Assembly: GCF_004379255.2 (NCBI RefSeq)
Contig: NC_056051.1
Span: 7,900,062-7,964,061, forward strand
Length of the DNA: 64,000 nucleotides
Origin: Salvia splendens
Lineage: Eukaryota > Streptophyta > Magnoliopsida > Lamiales > Lamiaceae
Direction: 5' to 3'
The notes below the pieces were generated by a model that was given only the letters and a program-made list of their open reading frames with translations, did no database searches and was not told the DNA's origin. Shown piece after piece: positions 45,874-58,127 of this stretch. Position numbers and translations under genes: made by a program. Numbering within the stretch: position 1 is the first letter of the stretch; the number at the start of each line of letters is the position of its first letter.

Positions 45874-48521
45874 ATGGCCTCACTCTTCAAGGTAAATTCT
45901 AGTATGAGTTTTCATTCTAATTTGTTTGAATTCGGATTAGAAGTAATCGATTGAAATGCGAATTGTTGACTTCACTTTGGATTCCGCATTCGTATTCTGT
46001 TTTCAGCTAACCTAGGTAAATGGGAGAGTAATTTGAGCTGACTGCTATAAGAAAATACTGAATTTATGCATTTGAGCTTGTTGTTTGATGAAATGAGATA
46101 GTCGTATTTTGTTTGAAGTGTGGCGAAAATTTTCTTGCTTAGGATCCGACCAAATTGTCGGCGTATAGGGACAGAAGGTTTTCCGGGACGCAGGAAGAGT
46201 ACGAGGAGGCGCTACTGACCTCGACCACCGTTTACGTGGGAAATATGTCGTTTTACACAACGGAGGAGCAGGTCTACGAGCTGTTCTCTCGGGCGGGGGA
46301 GATAAAGAAAATGATCATGGGTTTGGATAAGAACAGCAAGACTCCTTGCGGATTCTGCTTCGTAATGTAAGCTTTGCAGATTGGTTTGAGACGAGCATTG
46401 GTTTGTTCACTTGTTGTTAGTTAGAGGCTAACGGATAATAGTGGCTTTCAAGTGATTTATTTAGCTAAAGTTTCTAGCATTGCTTGATTGCTCGACACCA
46501 TGGGATGAATCTTGTATTGTCCTCGAGCATTTCATGTTATCTGAAATCATGATCTCGTCTTTGTTGGTAGCTGAGTGCTTTATGTTTCTAATGCTCATAA
46601 TCTTGAAATTAGCAACAAAAATAAAAATATTTCTCTATCACTCATGTACTCAATGGAGTTTAATACATATCAGGTACTACTCCAGAGAAGATGCTGAAGA
46701 TACTGTGAAATATATCAGCGGGACTATTCTGGATGACCGTCCTATTCGTGTCGACTTTGATTGGGGGTTTCAAGAAGGCAGACAATGGGGACGTGGGCGG
46801 AGTGGTGGGCAGGTGAGGCATCTATAGTTCTGTTTCTCCTTGCTAATCTAGTAATGATCAAATTTATGTTCTGTATCAGGTGCGGGATGAATATCGTACA
46901 GACTATGACCCAGATATCCTTTTCAGGCCATTTTTTAATTACACAATTGAATTTGTTCAAGTTTACTGTTTTTCTGTTCTTTGCCTGTCCTTGTGATATG
47001 GACTTTCGTATATTTGCGTATGTATCTCAAAAATGCACTAAACCTTACTGAATACCATCACTAGAAAACTACAATTGGCCAAATTCTTCTTTGTTCAATA
47101 AAGGATGTCCTTATGAAAAGCTATTAGTTTCTAAGTAAGCTACCTGAATATCAAATTCCTTAACTGTCATACGTAGAGGTGGTTATGGAAAAATAGTCCA
47201 GAAAGAGTTGGAAGCCCAGAGACAGCTAGTCGATTATGGTGCTGGATCGCTAGATTCATTTGCACCTGTCATGCAACCAAACTGTAAGTCACTAAACACC
47301 TTTAGCCTTCCTTGCATTTTGTGAATGTCGCTCTTGAAGACTAGAGCTAGTTACTTGAATTTCTGTTTCTATGAGTGACCTTTGAGCTCTTCTAATATTA
47401 TTGAGGCCACATGTCTATATGCCAATTGCCAAAGGTTGATAATCTTGCTGAATACATTATAAAACAATCTTACATACTGTTTAGGGATATCTAAATGTGT
47501 TTTTTTGTAGTTTTGCTTTTTTCTTTTCTTTGGTTTGTAAGCCTTTTGTTTTTATCACCGATGAGGGGCTATTAATTTGTTGCTGTTAGTTGAATAAATT
47601 AATAGATAAATGATCTTTACTTATATAGGTAAGTGGAGTATTAAGTTATTAACACATGTTGGCTGAGGTATTTACACTACTTCATTTTTGTTATTGACTT
47701 TCTACTCATGTAGATGGTAGGCAAGGTGGAAACTACGGTCAAGGGGGCTCCTACCGCAGCAGAGGTATAATTCTCATTTAGGTTAGCCTTGTGATTCTTC
47801 TCATGGAACTCACTAATCCAATTACTTTCATTGGAAAAACAGATTACCCACGCAAGCGACACAGAGAAGATGACCGCCGTGGGTCAGATTTTCAAAGGAG
47901 AAAGTCAGACTTCGTATATCGGAGAAATCCAGATAATGATTCCAGAGCTGTAAGTTACTGATGGTTATACAAGAATCATATGTGAAGCCAATTTTAGTTG
48001 TTTACTTGCCTTTCAAATCAACCCTTTCTGAGTTCTGATTTCCTCCGCCCACCCTTTCTGCTCTATACATAAGCATCTGTATGTGAAGCCACTTTTAGTT
48101 GTTTGAGGTCCTCGATTTCTGTATGATGTCTTTAGGATCACACCCGTAGAGGACCGACATATATCTAAGTGTAGGCATTGATTTCTTATGTCCTTATTGC
48201 CCAAGCCGCAGGGGTAAGGAGAGGTGTTAGCCCTTACTGAACATTTTTTCAAATTACTGGAATTTTGTTCGATGTCCCACCAAACTAAATTGTAGGAATT
48301 TGCTTTCTTGAAGTGAAAATTTAGAACTTGCAACGCACCGAGGATTTTGTTTTGCTTCCGCCATTCTGTTGATTGATGACCGGAAGCGACTTGCCCATAT
48401 TTCTTCATGATTATTCACATTCCACCATTCCTTTTCCCGTTTACAGGAAAAAAATCCGCGATTTCGGGAGAGCGGCGATTCGGACGAGGAGGATGATGAT
48501 GATCGGAAGCGGTCGTTGTAG
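45874..48521 (+). CDS. CBP20: Nuclear cap-binding protein subunit 2 (CBP20)
   Basis: Eight exons: 45874-45891, 46143-46366, 46674-46812, 46880-46913, 47173-47283, 47714-47764, 47843-47949, 48447-48521, encoding 252 residues. With CBP80 the protein binds the m7G cap of nascent RNA and serves splicing, export and microRNA processing. MASLFK and [15 protein letters not shown] form the cap-contacting amino terminus; the RRM has RNP2 (VYVGNMSF, near residue 36) and RNP1 (CGFCFVMY). [18 protein letters not shown] is the conserved post-RRM segment. The tail is glycine- and arginine-rich with nuclear-localisation-like basic runs and ends in an acidic stretch, [14 protein letters not shown]. All junctions are GT-AG and in phase except intron 4, which is AT-AC. 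The neighbouring MULE remnant ends about 285 bp upstream of the start. Confidence 0.95.
46914..47172 (+). other. AT-AC U12-type intron of CBP20
   Basis: The 5' splice site is ATATCCTT, the exact U12 consensus, right after exon codons for DYDP. The branch site TTCCTTAAC is at 47156-47164. The intron ends in 'cat' + 'AC' at 47171-47172, about 9 bases after the branch adenosine. Joining the exons here gives DYDPGRGGYGK in phase; no GT-AG alternative does. The intron is 259 bp. Confidence 0.93.
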
Positions 48522-49163
48522 GCAACGTCATCAGCCAGTTGGTTACTTTAGATTTAGAAATATATGCTCAACTCTCTATGCATTGCTGCAAAATGTGATT
48601 CTCTTACTATTTGTGCGAAGCATTACTGCTTAATTGGTATGTATTTTTCTTGTAAAACTATTATTCAAAGCTAAGCTGCTGTAGATTTTAAGCGGAAACT
48701 TTTTGTTTGTGTTGTAGGCTTGTAGTTATGCATAATTATTATTCGTACTAGTATTATTTTTTCTGCACATTCGTTTTTGTGGGATTAATTTGGTAAGGTG
48801 AAGTGTCGATTCCATGATTGAAAAATGCATCAAAATTTACCGTCATTTTATTTGTAATATATCTTTTGAATGAAAATGACAAAGTATCAAAATGATCATT
48901 TTCTTAACGTACTCTTATTTTCTTTTTCTTTTTCTTTTTCTTTTTCTTTTTTATGAAGTAACAATTATGTTAATCTCATTTGATGGTTTTTATTGTTACG
49001 TGACACATATCTCGACTCAAACTTTCTTAAATAATATTTTATTTTCAAAGTCCACAAAAGGTGCAATCTTTCTTTCTATTTGAGATATTTTTTTCACTAA
49101 TCAAGTAGTAGTACTTTCGATCATTTTATATACAATTCCATAAACTTATTTATTAACCGAGGA
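48522..49163. other. 3' flank of CBP20 and spacer
   Basis: Contains the CBP20 3' UTR and AT-rich sequence. A (CTTTTT)n-type pyrimidine tract lies at about 48919-48951. No gene is seen. Confidence 0.5.
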
Positions 49164-49400
49164 TTTTATTTTGGTAAAAGCCAAAACTGCTCCTGAACAT
49201 ATAACCATTTTACGATTTTAGTCTTAAACTTTATCTTTTGAATTTTTTGGTCCTGTACATTTCAAATCGGATCACAATTGGTCATGGACTAACTGTTCCG
49301 TTAAAAACTAACGGTCAACGAGTTTAATTCTAATTTTGACCAAATAATTTCTGGTTTTTTACTCCCTAATTAATTCCCTAATTATTTTAGTAATTTGTAT

Positions 49401-49468
49401 GTGTATTTAGACAAGCTTATTGTGAAATCCGAATGTGTATTTAGACAAGCTTCTTGTGAAATCCGAAT
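49401..49468. repeat. 34-bp tandem duplication
   Basis: 'gtgtatttagacaagctt' and the following 16 bases occur twice in succession (49401-49434, 49435-49468), with a single base difference. It lies at the junction of the TIR and the captured kinase sequence. Confidence 0.9.
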
Positions 49469-50110
49469 GCCAGAGACGGAATCGCTTCTCTCATCGTCGT
49501 CAAAATCTTGGAAGCAGAAGGCCTAATTCCCGGCGTCTCAGAAATGCACTTCGCCGCCAGCGCTGCCATCGTTCCAACTTCTCCCATATCCTCATCCCCT
49601 CCTCGCAGCCTCGGATCCACCATCTCCACCGCGTTCCTCGTTGCCTTCACCGCCATCCTCTCTCCGGTGGCGGGGCAGAACGCCTCAATTCCAGTAATCA
49701 GCTCCAAAACCACAACTCCGAAGCTGTAAATATCGTTCTTCCGCGGTGGAGAATCCGACACTGGCCGATCCGAAATCACAGAGCTTGCAATTGAGGTCGT
49801 CGTCGAGGAGGATGTTGGAGGGCTTGATGTCGGCGAGGACGACGTGAGGGGAGCAGGCGTCGTGGAGGTACGCGATTGCGGAGGCGAGCTGGAAGGCCAC
49901 GACGGCGCGTTGGGTCCACGTGAGGGGAGTGGTTTGGAATCGTGGAACTTGTGGTGTAAGGTGCCGTGGGTACGAATTCCATGATTAGGGCGGGTTGATG
50001 GTCGTCGTCTGCGTAGGCGAGGAGTTTGACGATGTTTGGGTGGCGGAGGTGGAGGAGGATTCAGAGCTCCTGCTTGAAGGCCTCGTGGAGGCGGTGGCTG
50101 GAGCAGTTGA
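49441..50110 (-). pseudogene. Receptor-like kinase domain fragment in Pack-MULE
   Basis: The minus strand carries kinase subdomains in order but in different frames: HPNIVKLLAYADD and LIMEFVP (about 50050-49970); [18 protein letters not shown] and [20 protein letters not shown] with CDFGSASVG (49900-49740); then [31 protein letters not shown] and KCISETPGIRPSASKIL (49735-49470). The HRD aspartate and DFG are present, but the activation segment between DFG and the APE region is deleted, which shifts the frame. The glycine-rich loop and catalytic lysine are absent. The source is a membrane receptor-like kinase gene; the copy cannot make a kinase. Confidence 0.8.
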
Positions 50111-50418
50111 CTTTTATCAAATTAAATATATAAATGAATATTTACTAAAATATATTTCTAATTTTAAATGAATATTTACTAAAATAATTAGGGAATTAAT
50201 TAGGGAGTAAAAAATCAGAAATTAATGATCTAATTTGGTCAAAATCAGGATTAAACCCGTTTACAGTTAGTTTTTAACATAACAGTTAGTCCATGACCAA
50301 TTGTGATCCGATTTGAAATGTACCGGACCAAAAAATCCAAAAAATAAAATTTAGAACCAAAATACCAAACCAGTTTTGGCCTTTATTCTTTTATTTTATT
50401 TCAATCATTGATGAAAAA

Positions 50419-51451
50419 GAGAAATTTCGGAATATGAGTTTAAATTCGCAGACCTTTCGAGATAAGGGATTCAATTCGCTTACCTTTCGAAATATGGGTC
50501 CGAGACATGCGAATTTTTCGGAATAAGGGTTTTACACATTTTTATATTTCTTCTCTTCATTTTTCTTATTATTTTCCTTCCAATAATTATAGATTACTAA
50601 ATTATCCTTTAACACATCCCTCAAAAATTTCATTTTACCCCCTCCAAACGATCCGCCTCCGCCTCCACCCTCCACTTCATAATTCCCAACAGCAGCTTCT
50701 GCTCTGCATCTCAAATGCGTCGTCTCTCTCTTCCTCCTTAAATTAAAACCCTAACTCATCTTCTACACTTCAATCCACCAATGGCTAAACCCTATAAACA
50801 AGGGCTAGTGTCTCTTCCAAATTCAATTGCTCTGCTCTTTCTCGACAAGTAAAACCGCCTAATCACAAATTTTTATCTCCGCCACTTCCGATGCCTGTGA
50901 TCACCTGCGGCGGCGCTCCGCTACCACTCTTTACGGTTGTGGAGTATCTCGGCCCTTCCAAGTCGAACGACCTCCTCCGCAAGTTCTCCGACAACTCCGC
51001 CTTGGAAATTTTCAACTACGCCCAGAGCTCCATCTGGTCCCCTCTGCTGCCCCCACACTGCGGCGCCGGTGTTTCAAGAAAGCTCACTTTTGAAGAAGAA
51101 GAACAAGTGGGCTTGCTTAAAAACACCAAGAAAATTGCTGGAAAAATCAAGAGGAAATTCACCGACTCTGTGCTTCATAAAGTGGAGGGTGGAGGCGGAG
51201 GCGGAGGCGGAGGCGGATCGTTTGGAGAGGGTAAAATGAAATTTTTTAGAGATTGGTTAAAGGATAATTTAATAAATCTATAATTATTTTCAGGGAAATA
51301 ATAAGAAAAATGAAGAGAATAAATATAAAAAGGTGTAAAACCCTTATTCCGAAAAATTCGCATGTCTCGGACCCATATTTCGAAAGGTAAGCGAATTGAA
51401 TCCCTTATCTCGAAAGGTCAGCGAAGTTGAACCCATATTCTGAAATTTCTC
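50419..51451. mobile_element. Mutator-type element with about 280-bp TIRs upstream of MLH1
   Basis: The left end 'gagaaatttcggaatatgag' pairs with the reverse complement of the right end, 'gagaaatttcagaatatggg'. Pairing continues for about 270-280 bp per arm (to about 50690 and from about 51175), including the 'ccgcctccgcctccaccctc' block. Perfect 9-bp duplications 'gatgaaaaa' flank it at 50410-50418 and 51452-51460. The middle holds gene-like sequence. It lies directly upstream of MLH1. Confidence 0.9.
50781..51283 (+). other. Gene fragment inside the MLH1-adjacent element
   Basis: An ATG at 50781 opens a 23-codon frame (MAKPYKQGLVSLPNSIALLF) that stops at 50850-50852. A second frame starts at 50891: MPVITCGGAPLPLFTVVEYL, SKSNDLLRKFSDNSALEIF, SIWSPLLPPHCGAGVSRKLT and a basic helix, and then runs into the right TIR. 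The composition looks like real plant coding sequence, probably an exon cluster captured by the element, but I do not recognise the protein family. Confidence 0.4.
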
Positions 51452-51521
51452 GATGAAAAAAGCACCCAATTTGGCGCCAAATCCCTATTTCATAACCAAA
51501 ATCTCATCTTCCATTTCAAAA

Positions 51522-54500
51522 ATGGAGTTGGAAGCTCAAGCCTCCGATCGAATGGATATGGAAGAATGCACACCCACTCCACTTCAAAGGGACCCGCCGG
51601 TAATCCGACGCTTGGACGAGGAGGTGGTCAACAGAATCGCCGCCGGTGAGGTCATCCAACGGCCGCTCTCCGCCGTTAAGGAGCTCGTCGAGAACAGCAT
51701 CGACGCCGGCTCAGCTTCCATCACCGTGGTAGTGAAGGATGGTGGCCTCAAACTCGTCCAAGTCTCCGACGACGGTCATGGAATTCGAGTAGATCCTTCC
51801 TCACTTATTCCCCCTTTCCTGCGCTGTCTTAATTGTGTGCTCAGTGCGTGTAGTTTGCGTCTCTCTATGTAGTGTGTGCTGTGTTAGTTTACAGTTGTTC
51901 TTGTTGTGGATGTTGGAGTTTTAGATGTTGTGATGAAATTGGGGAAATGAGAATTTTTTTTTCTTATGTATATTGCTCTTTTCAAGTTTGATTTTGTACG
52001 ACTACGTAATTAGGTTAGTACGTTGTGATATGCTAATTAAATAGCATGAATTGGAAAAATAACACCTCGGCTAAAGAATGAAATTCCAAAAAATATGTGG
52101 AGCTAGTCCAAGCTTGAAGCAGGCTGAAACCCGATTGTGCTCCCCAAGTTCGATCTGTGCGTAATTGTAGATGAGAGAAGAGACTTGTCTTGTGGTGGTT
52201 GAGTATCATGCTGACATGATGTTATGATATATATTATCGATATTTGAATCTTTCTATCAGCAGAAATTTGAACTCATCACTTGCCTGTTCTGTTGATGAA
52301 AGGCTTCGTGCATTTTATATGCTGGGACAATGTATATTACTATATGCTGCTACAACTTGTAGTGCTATATTAAGATTTCATTTGTTGTGTTTAATTTTCT
52401 GATTGTTTCTATTTGCATGTAGTATGAAGATCTTCCAATTTTATGTGAAAGGCATACAACCTCTAAACTGAGTAAATATGAGGACTTACAATCTATCAAA
52501 TCCATGGGATTTAGAGGCGAGGCGTTAGCAAGTATGACGTATGTTGGTCATGTGACAGTTACCACCATAACTAAAGATCAATTACATGGATACAGGTATT
52601 GATGGCTGACCTTCTTCTACTTCTTTACGCAATTTGGCACTATGTTTAATTTAGGGAAGCCTAAAGTAGTTCGCATGCTTCTTATAAAGTTATAATGTAG
52701 TTTTCATTGGAAATGCACTCTTGTATTTAGCACTTAGGTGAGGATTCCTTCATGCAACTTCTTCTATCAAATCTTCAATTTTTTTTAAAGTTATATTACC
52801 AACGGGAACTGTAACATTTGCTTTTTATAAAGAAGAACAATGTCTCTTTTTTTATTATCTATACTCATCTAAGCTTTTCTTCGCATCTTACTGATGTCCT
52901 AACTTTCATCGTACTCTTATTTCTGTTGTGGCTTTACCTAATATTTTTAGGTTTGGATGTTTATATCAGATCTCAACTCCTGTTATATCCAACGCTCTTT
53001 AGGAAGTTTCCCCAAACAAGTGCTCACTTCTTGGTTTCTCTTTTTTCGTAGTAGTTCTTTTAACTTTTGGATGTTTTTCTTTTTTCTTCCGTATACTTTT
53101 CAAGATTTATGCTTGCATAGCATAAACTTAATTCTTATTTATTAATTTATTATTTGTGCACCCTCATTTTATAGGGCAACTTATAAAGATGGTGTGATGG
53201 GGTGTGAACCAAAAGCATGTGCAGCTGTTAAAGGCACTCAAATTATGGTATGCCTCTTACTTTGATCACATGCTTTTTCCTAACTTGAGTGCTAAAAAAA
53301 ATTGGATTCCAGGGCTGAAGATATTAAAACAAAAAATAGATAAGTCAAGTCAAGAGAGAAAATAATCCAATCAAAATTGAATGAACATGGTACTTGACTT
53401 AACATAGTTTACTTGTATGTATCTGAGTGGCCTCTTACAAAGTGGACATCCTTTTGTATTTGCTAAAATTTAATATTCCTTATGATGACCATGATTGCTT
53501 TTTCATGATATGCTTCTCTTTTGCAGATAGAGAATTTGTTTTATAACATGGCTGCAAGGAAGAAAACACTTCAGAATTCCGCTGATGACTACCCAAAGAT
53601 AGTCGATTTAATTTGCCGGTTTGCCATCCATCACATGAACATAAACTTCTCTTGCAGAAAGGTTTGTCCACTGACTAGATTCACTTCCACTCTATCTGTT
53701 TCTGTACAAAACTTCTGAGATGTATGTTTCTCATAGCATGGAGCTGCTAGAGCAGATGTTCAATCAGTTTCTAAATCCTCAAGGCTTGACGCAATCAGAT
53801 CTGTCTATGGGGTATCAGTTGCACAAAACCTTTTGAAGATAGAAGTCTCTGATGATCCATCGAGTTCAAGTTTCAAGATGGATGGATTTATTTCTAATTC
53901 TAACTACATCGCAAAGAAGATAGCTATGGTGCTATTCATCAATGGTTGTTTTTTTTTACTTCCTAATACATAGGGATATAGTTAGTACTGTACTGTTACC
54001 CTACATTTTTCCTCATTTTAAAATCAGAGTTGTTGCTTAGTTAATGAATATAACTTGATGTTTGTGTGGTGCGTCTGTATGTAGCAAATGGCTCCTTTGT
54101 ATGTAGCTTCCTCAATCTCTCATGTCTGCCAGTATTGTTGAAACTTACTTTTGCTCCTTGCTTTCTGGTTTTGAAGCACTTAATTATGTCAGTCGAAAAT
54201 TCTTACATTGGAGTTCGCAAATTTGAGCAACAGTTTTGGTTTCTCCATCTTCCTCATGCTACATTCCCTATTTCAGATAGACTCGTGGAGTGTGGTGCTC
54301 TAAAGAGAGCAATCGAGATTGTTTATGCTGCTACATTGCCAAAGGCATCCAAACCTTTCATCTACATGTCAATCAAGTTGCCACCTGAACACGTTGATGT
54401 AAATGTGCACCCAACTAAGAGAGAGGTACACACAACACTTTATTGAATGAGGTCTAGAAGCTAACTAAAACTCCTTGGTGCACCTTATATTATACTGATT

Positions 54501-57500
54501 TTGTATTCTTCTGTTGTATGCGCAGGTAACCCTCCTGAACCAAGAAATTATAATTGAGAAGATACAATATGCTATTGAGTCAAAATTGAGGAATTCCAAT
54601 GAGTCGAGGACATTTCGAGAACAGGTACTCTAAACAAATGTTCCACACAAGCTTGATTTCATGTTTCTCCTTGTAGATTTGTCTATACCTTCAGCTTTTG
54701 TTCATTGTTATTTTGGCGTAGTAAATTTTCTGAGCATTCTGAAACTTAATTCGCACTCAACTAACTTTCAGGTGAAACTTTTTTGTATGTTCTGTTTCAC
54801 GTCTTCTAAGTATGAGCATACTGTTTATATTTTGCTGCTTGATGACACAAACCGTTGTCTGGCTTTCCTTTAAAATCCTCCTTTTTCTGAGGCAGAAAGT
54901 GGATACCTTAGATAATTCAGTTTCTACGAGCAAGGCTGCCTCAACTCCTCCCTCGTCTTTTGGTAAGCGAAAGCTCTCCTCTCAGCCCTTTTGCAAATCC
55001 AGAATATGTTGTTGTCAACCTTTTCCTTTTAAATCTTTAGTCTTCATTTGTAAACTTTCTAGGAACAAAGCCACAAAAAGTTCCCGTGCACAAAATGGTA
55101 AGGACAGATTCCCAGGATCCTGCAGGAAGGTTGGATGCATACCTGCAGAGCTCACAGTCTAGTCAAATGCAACGAAATTCTTGCTTGGCCTCCATGAGGT
55201 AGAAGACGACTACTCCTGAAGTACATACATCTATAACAGGTTTTCGATCATGAAGAAACAATATCTAATGGTTGTAGGGTAAACAGCAGATGATACGTAC
55301 AAGTGCTGGACTAATGATTCTTAGAATAGATCATGAAATTATATTGCCTATGACCTATTGGGTTTGTGACAGTTATTTCTCTGCAACGATTGATGTGGGA
55401 CGAAATTTGTCATGCATCTTCTGCAATTAGCAGTGTGATTATTATAGTCATCACTTTTACATTCTGATTTAAAGGAAATCATCGCATGAAGTTCAAGCCT
55501 GTAGCCTTTGGTTTCTCTCAGACTCCCATCCTTACTCATTTCTCAACTGCAGGTCTTCAATCAAAGAAAGGAGGAACTCCAGGGAGACTGCAGACCTTAC
55601 TAGCATTCAGGAACTTATCAGAGAGATTGACTCTAGCTGCCACACTGGTTAACTCACGCCTTTATTGATTGAGAACCATTTTGATGAATTTGTCAATGAT
55701 GTGTGCTGACTTGTGATCTTATAGAGTTGCTGGACCTTGTTGGACACTGCACGTACCTTGGGATGGCAGACGATGTTTTTGCTCTGCTGCAGCACAACAC
55801 TCATCTGTACCTAGCTAATGTGGTCAACTTGAGGTAGAAGTTTTTCTGTTGCAGGCTTGGGAGTGTATGACGAGGGTAGAGAAGTAGTGGATTTTGTATC
55901 TTATGAAACATTGCATGTGGCTCAAACTATTATGAGAATATTCTTTATTGGTTTGTGACTTCTACAAGGGATTATGTAGCTATTGAGTGACCTTCAGATA
56001 TTTTTTGGAATTTTTTTAGTAATCTCTTCTAGCAGATGAGATCTATGTAAACTAGGACTGTCTTCTTCTTTCTGATCCATGAATATGGCTTTACATCATG
56101 CAGTTTTTCATTGTCAGTCCTGCTTCATATTACTGTATTTATCAATTTTTCTTGGTCGGCTGAGTTATCTGATAAGTTTTTCTTCTTCTTGATGCTTTGG
56201 CAGCAAAGAGCTCATGTACCAGCAAGTTTTACGTCGATTTGCACACTTTAGCGCAATTCAACTGAGTGTTCCCGCTCCTCTGCGGGAATTAGTAATGCTG
56301 GCTCTAAAGGAGGACGAGTTGGAACCTGAAGGCATTGAACATGAAAACCTGAAAGAAAAGATAGCAGAAGTAACTTTCTTCATGCTGACGGTCCTTTCTA
56401 TAATGTATAGGGATTGTTAGCATGACTTTGATTTGTCCTAGGCTTAAATACACTCATTCTGTTGTTAATCTTGGGGAAGCTTCCGGGGATTCGTATTGTG
56501 ATTAACTGGTGCAATGGCTATGCATGAAATGACAGCTTTTAGCAATTCATGCAACATGCTTAAGATATGTCTGTGGATTCATTGCATATATGTTCCACTT
56601 GTCATTCTTCTCCTTCTAACTCCTATTGTATTTTATTGCTAGATGAATACAAAGGTGATCAAGCAGAAATCTGAGATGTTGGAGGAATACTTTGGCATTC
56701 ATATTGACCCGGATGGTAATTTGTCCCGGCTGCCCATTGTACTTGACCAATACACACCTGACATGGATTGTGTTCCAGAGCTTATTCTTTGTTTGGGCAA
56801 TGATGTAAGCTCCACATTTTTAGAAAAATATCTTCTCCTGATATAGTTGATTTTTTATTGCCGTCAAGACAAACTATTGCTGGTTTAGGTTTTCCATTAT
56901 GCTGTCCCTTTGAGAACACTTATCTACTTGAGGCGCTTTAATGCTATTCTCGCCTCATTTTGACAATTTTAGTCTATGGTGTTACATAGAGGCCTAGTTT
57001 TCAGGAACTCCATAGTATTATCGTACAATACACCATTTATTAGTATTTCTTGTTTAACAGGTTAATTGGGATGATGAAAAGGACTGTTTTCAAACAATCG
57101 CTGCAGCTATTGCGAACTTCTATGCCTTCCATCCCCCTTTGTTGCCAAATCCATCAGGTGAGAGCTTACAATTTTATAAAAGATCTCCTCCCGGAGATCC
57201 TGAAGAAGGAAGTACGTCACACAGTCCTGGTAAGTCTGTAGAGCCATGAACTCCATGCAACAATATTTTGGTTATTGCATATTGAATTTCAAATCATATG
57301 ACTTTAGTCTGCTGGGCTTTGTATTCTAAAAGGAGAAGGCTAATTACAGATCTATATTATGATCTCTAGTTGAGCACATTACGTAGTTTATTCGTGAATA
57401 TGCTACATATTTTCCTCTTTCAGTTGCATGTTTCTGATTTTCGAAGTATAAAACATGTGCCTTTGGTAACCAGATGACATACCGGAAGAACAAATTGAGC

Positions 57501-57801
57501 AAGATCTATTTTTGGAGGCTGAAAGAGCATGGTCACAGCGTGAATGGTCGATTCAGCATGTTTTGTTCCCCTCCATGAGGCTTTTCCTCAAGCCTCCTAC
57601 ATCAATGGCTACAGATGGAACTTTTGTCAAGGTACTCAACCTTGTGAATCCGTTTCCGCCTTGAACTTTCTGTGCAATCTTGTTTTTCCCATATTGTACT
57701 TTCAATCACTATATCCCAAGTTCCAGTTTTTAAAGAAAAATTTGTTGATGTTCCAGGTGGCTTCATTGGAGAAACTTTACAAAATTTTTGAAAGATGCTA
57801 A
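51522..57801 (+). CDS. MLH1: DNA mismatch-repair protein MLH1
   Basis: Sixteen exons, all GT-AG and in phase: 51522-51788, 52423-52595, 53175-53247, 53527-53661, 53737-53944, 54277-54425, 54526-54624, 54896-54962, 55063-55198, 55553-55647, 55725-55833, 56204-56369, 56643-56804, 57061-57229, 57474-57631, 57757-57801. They encode 736 residues, close to the Arabidopsis length. GHKL ATPase motifs: [11 protein letters not shown] (54-64), DDGHGI (83-88), GFRGEALAS (118-126); then GTQIMIENLFYN and the [12 protein letters not shown] block. The carboxy-terminal dimerisation domain ends in FERC, the conserved MLH1 terminus. MLH1 pairs with PMS1 or MLH3 for mismatch repair and meiotic crossing-over. An upstream in-frame ATG at 51453 is inside a transposon target duplication, so ATG 51522 is preferred. 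The promoter must lie within or beyond the adjacent element. Confidence 0.95.
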
Positions 57802-58127
57802 CCAGAGCAGTAGTCCTTGTAAATATATCGTAAGGTTGCAAGTTTCACCATCTTTTTCTGTTTTCGGATTCTGCATCTTTAGCCTGCCGTCTCTTCAGAT
57901 TTAGGTGCAATGCATATTTCAATACTTGCTACTCTTTTGTGTAAATATATGTACTTGGGAGATAAATTGTTTTGTAGAATTTTTTATGAAAAAGATATTT
58001 TTTTATTTCATTTCTCATGAATCTGTATTTTCAGCTTCATGTTTCGGTTTCGTATTTTATTTTATGATAATTTTTTCATCGAGTTGCAAAACTGACATGG
58101 ATCTAAAACTATGCAAGATTTTCGCCT

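Larger units (their letters stand above)
49173..50388. mobile_element. Pack-MULE-type element carrying a kinase fragment
   Basis: Long TIRs of about 220 bp: the left arm runs from 49173 to about 49398, the right arm from about 50160 to 50388. Shared blocks include 'gccaaaactg', 'acatttcaaatcggatcaca', 'attggtcatggactaactgt' and 'ttttactccctaattaattc'. Nine-base duplications 'ttttatttt' flank it exactly (49164-49172, 50389-50397), although this motif is low in complexity. The interior is GC-rich receptor-kinase sequence. The combination of long TIRs, 9-bp duplication and host gene fragment defines a Pack-MULE. Confidence 0.85.

Noticed and set aside
46674..47051. Retained-intron readings of CBP20 after exon 3
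   Set aside because: They break the conserved DYDPGRGGYGK segment, which is restored only by the AT-AC splice.
51453..51521. Upstream MLH1 start adding 23 residues
   Set aside because: Its ATG belongs to a transposon target duplication and the extension has no family counterpart; kept as a finding, not as the start.
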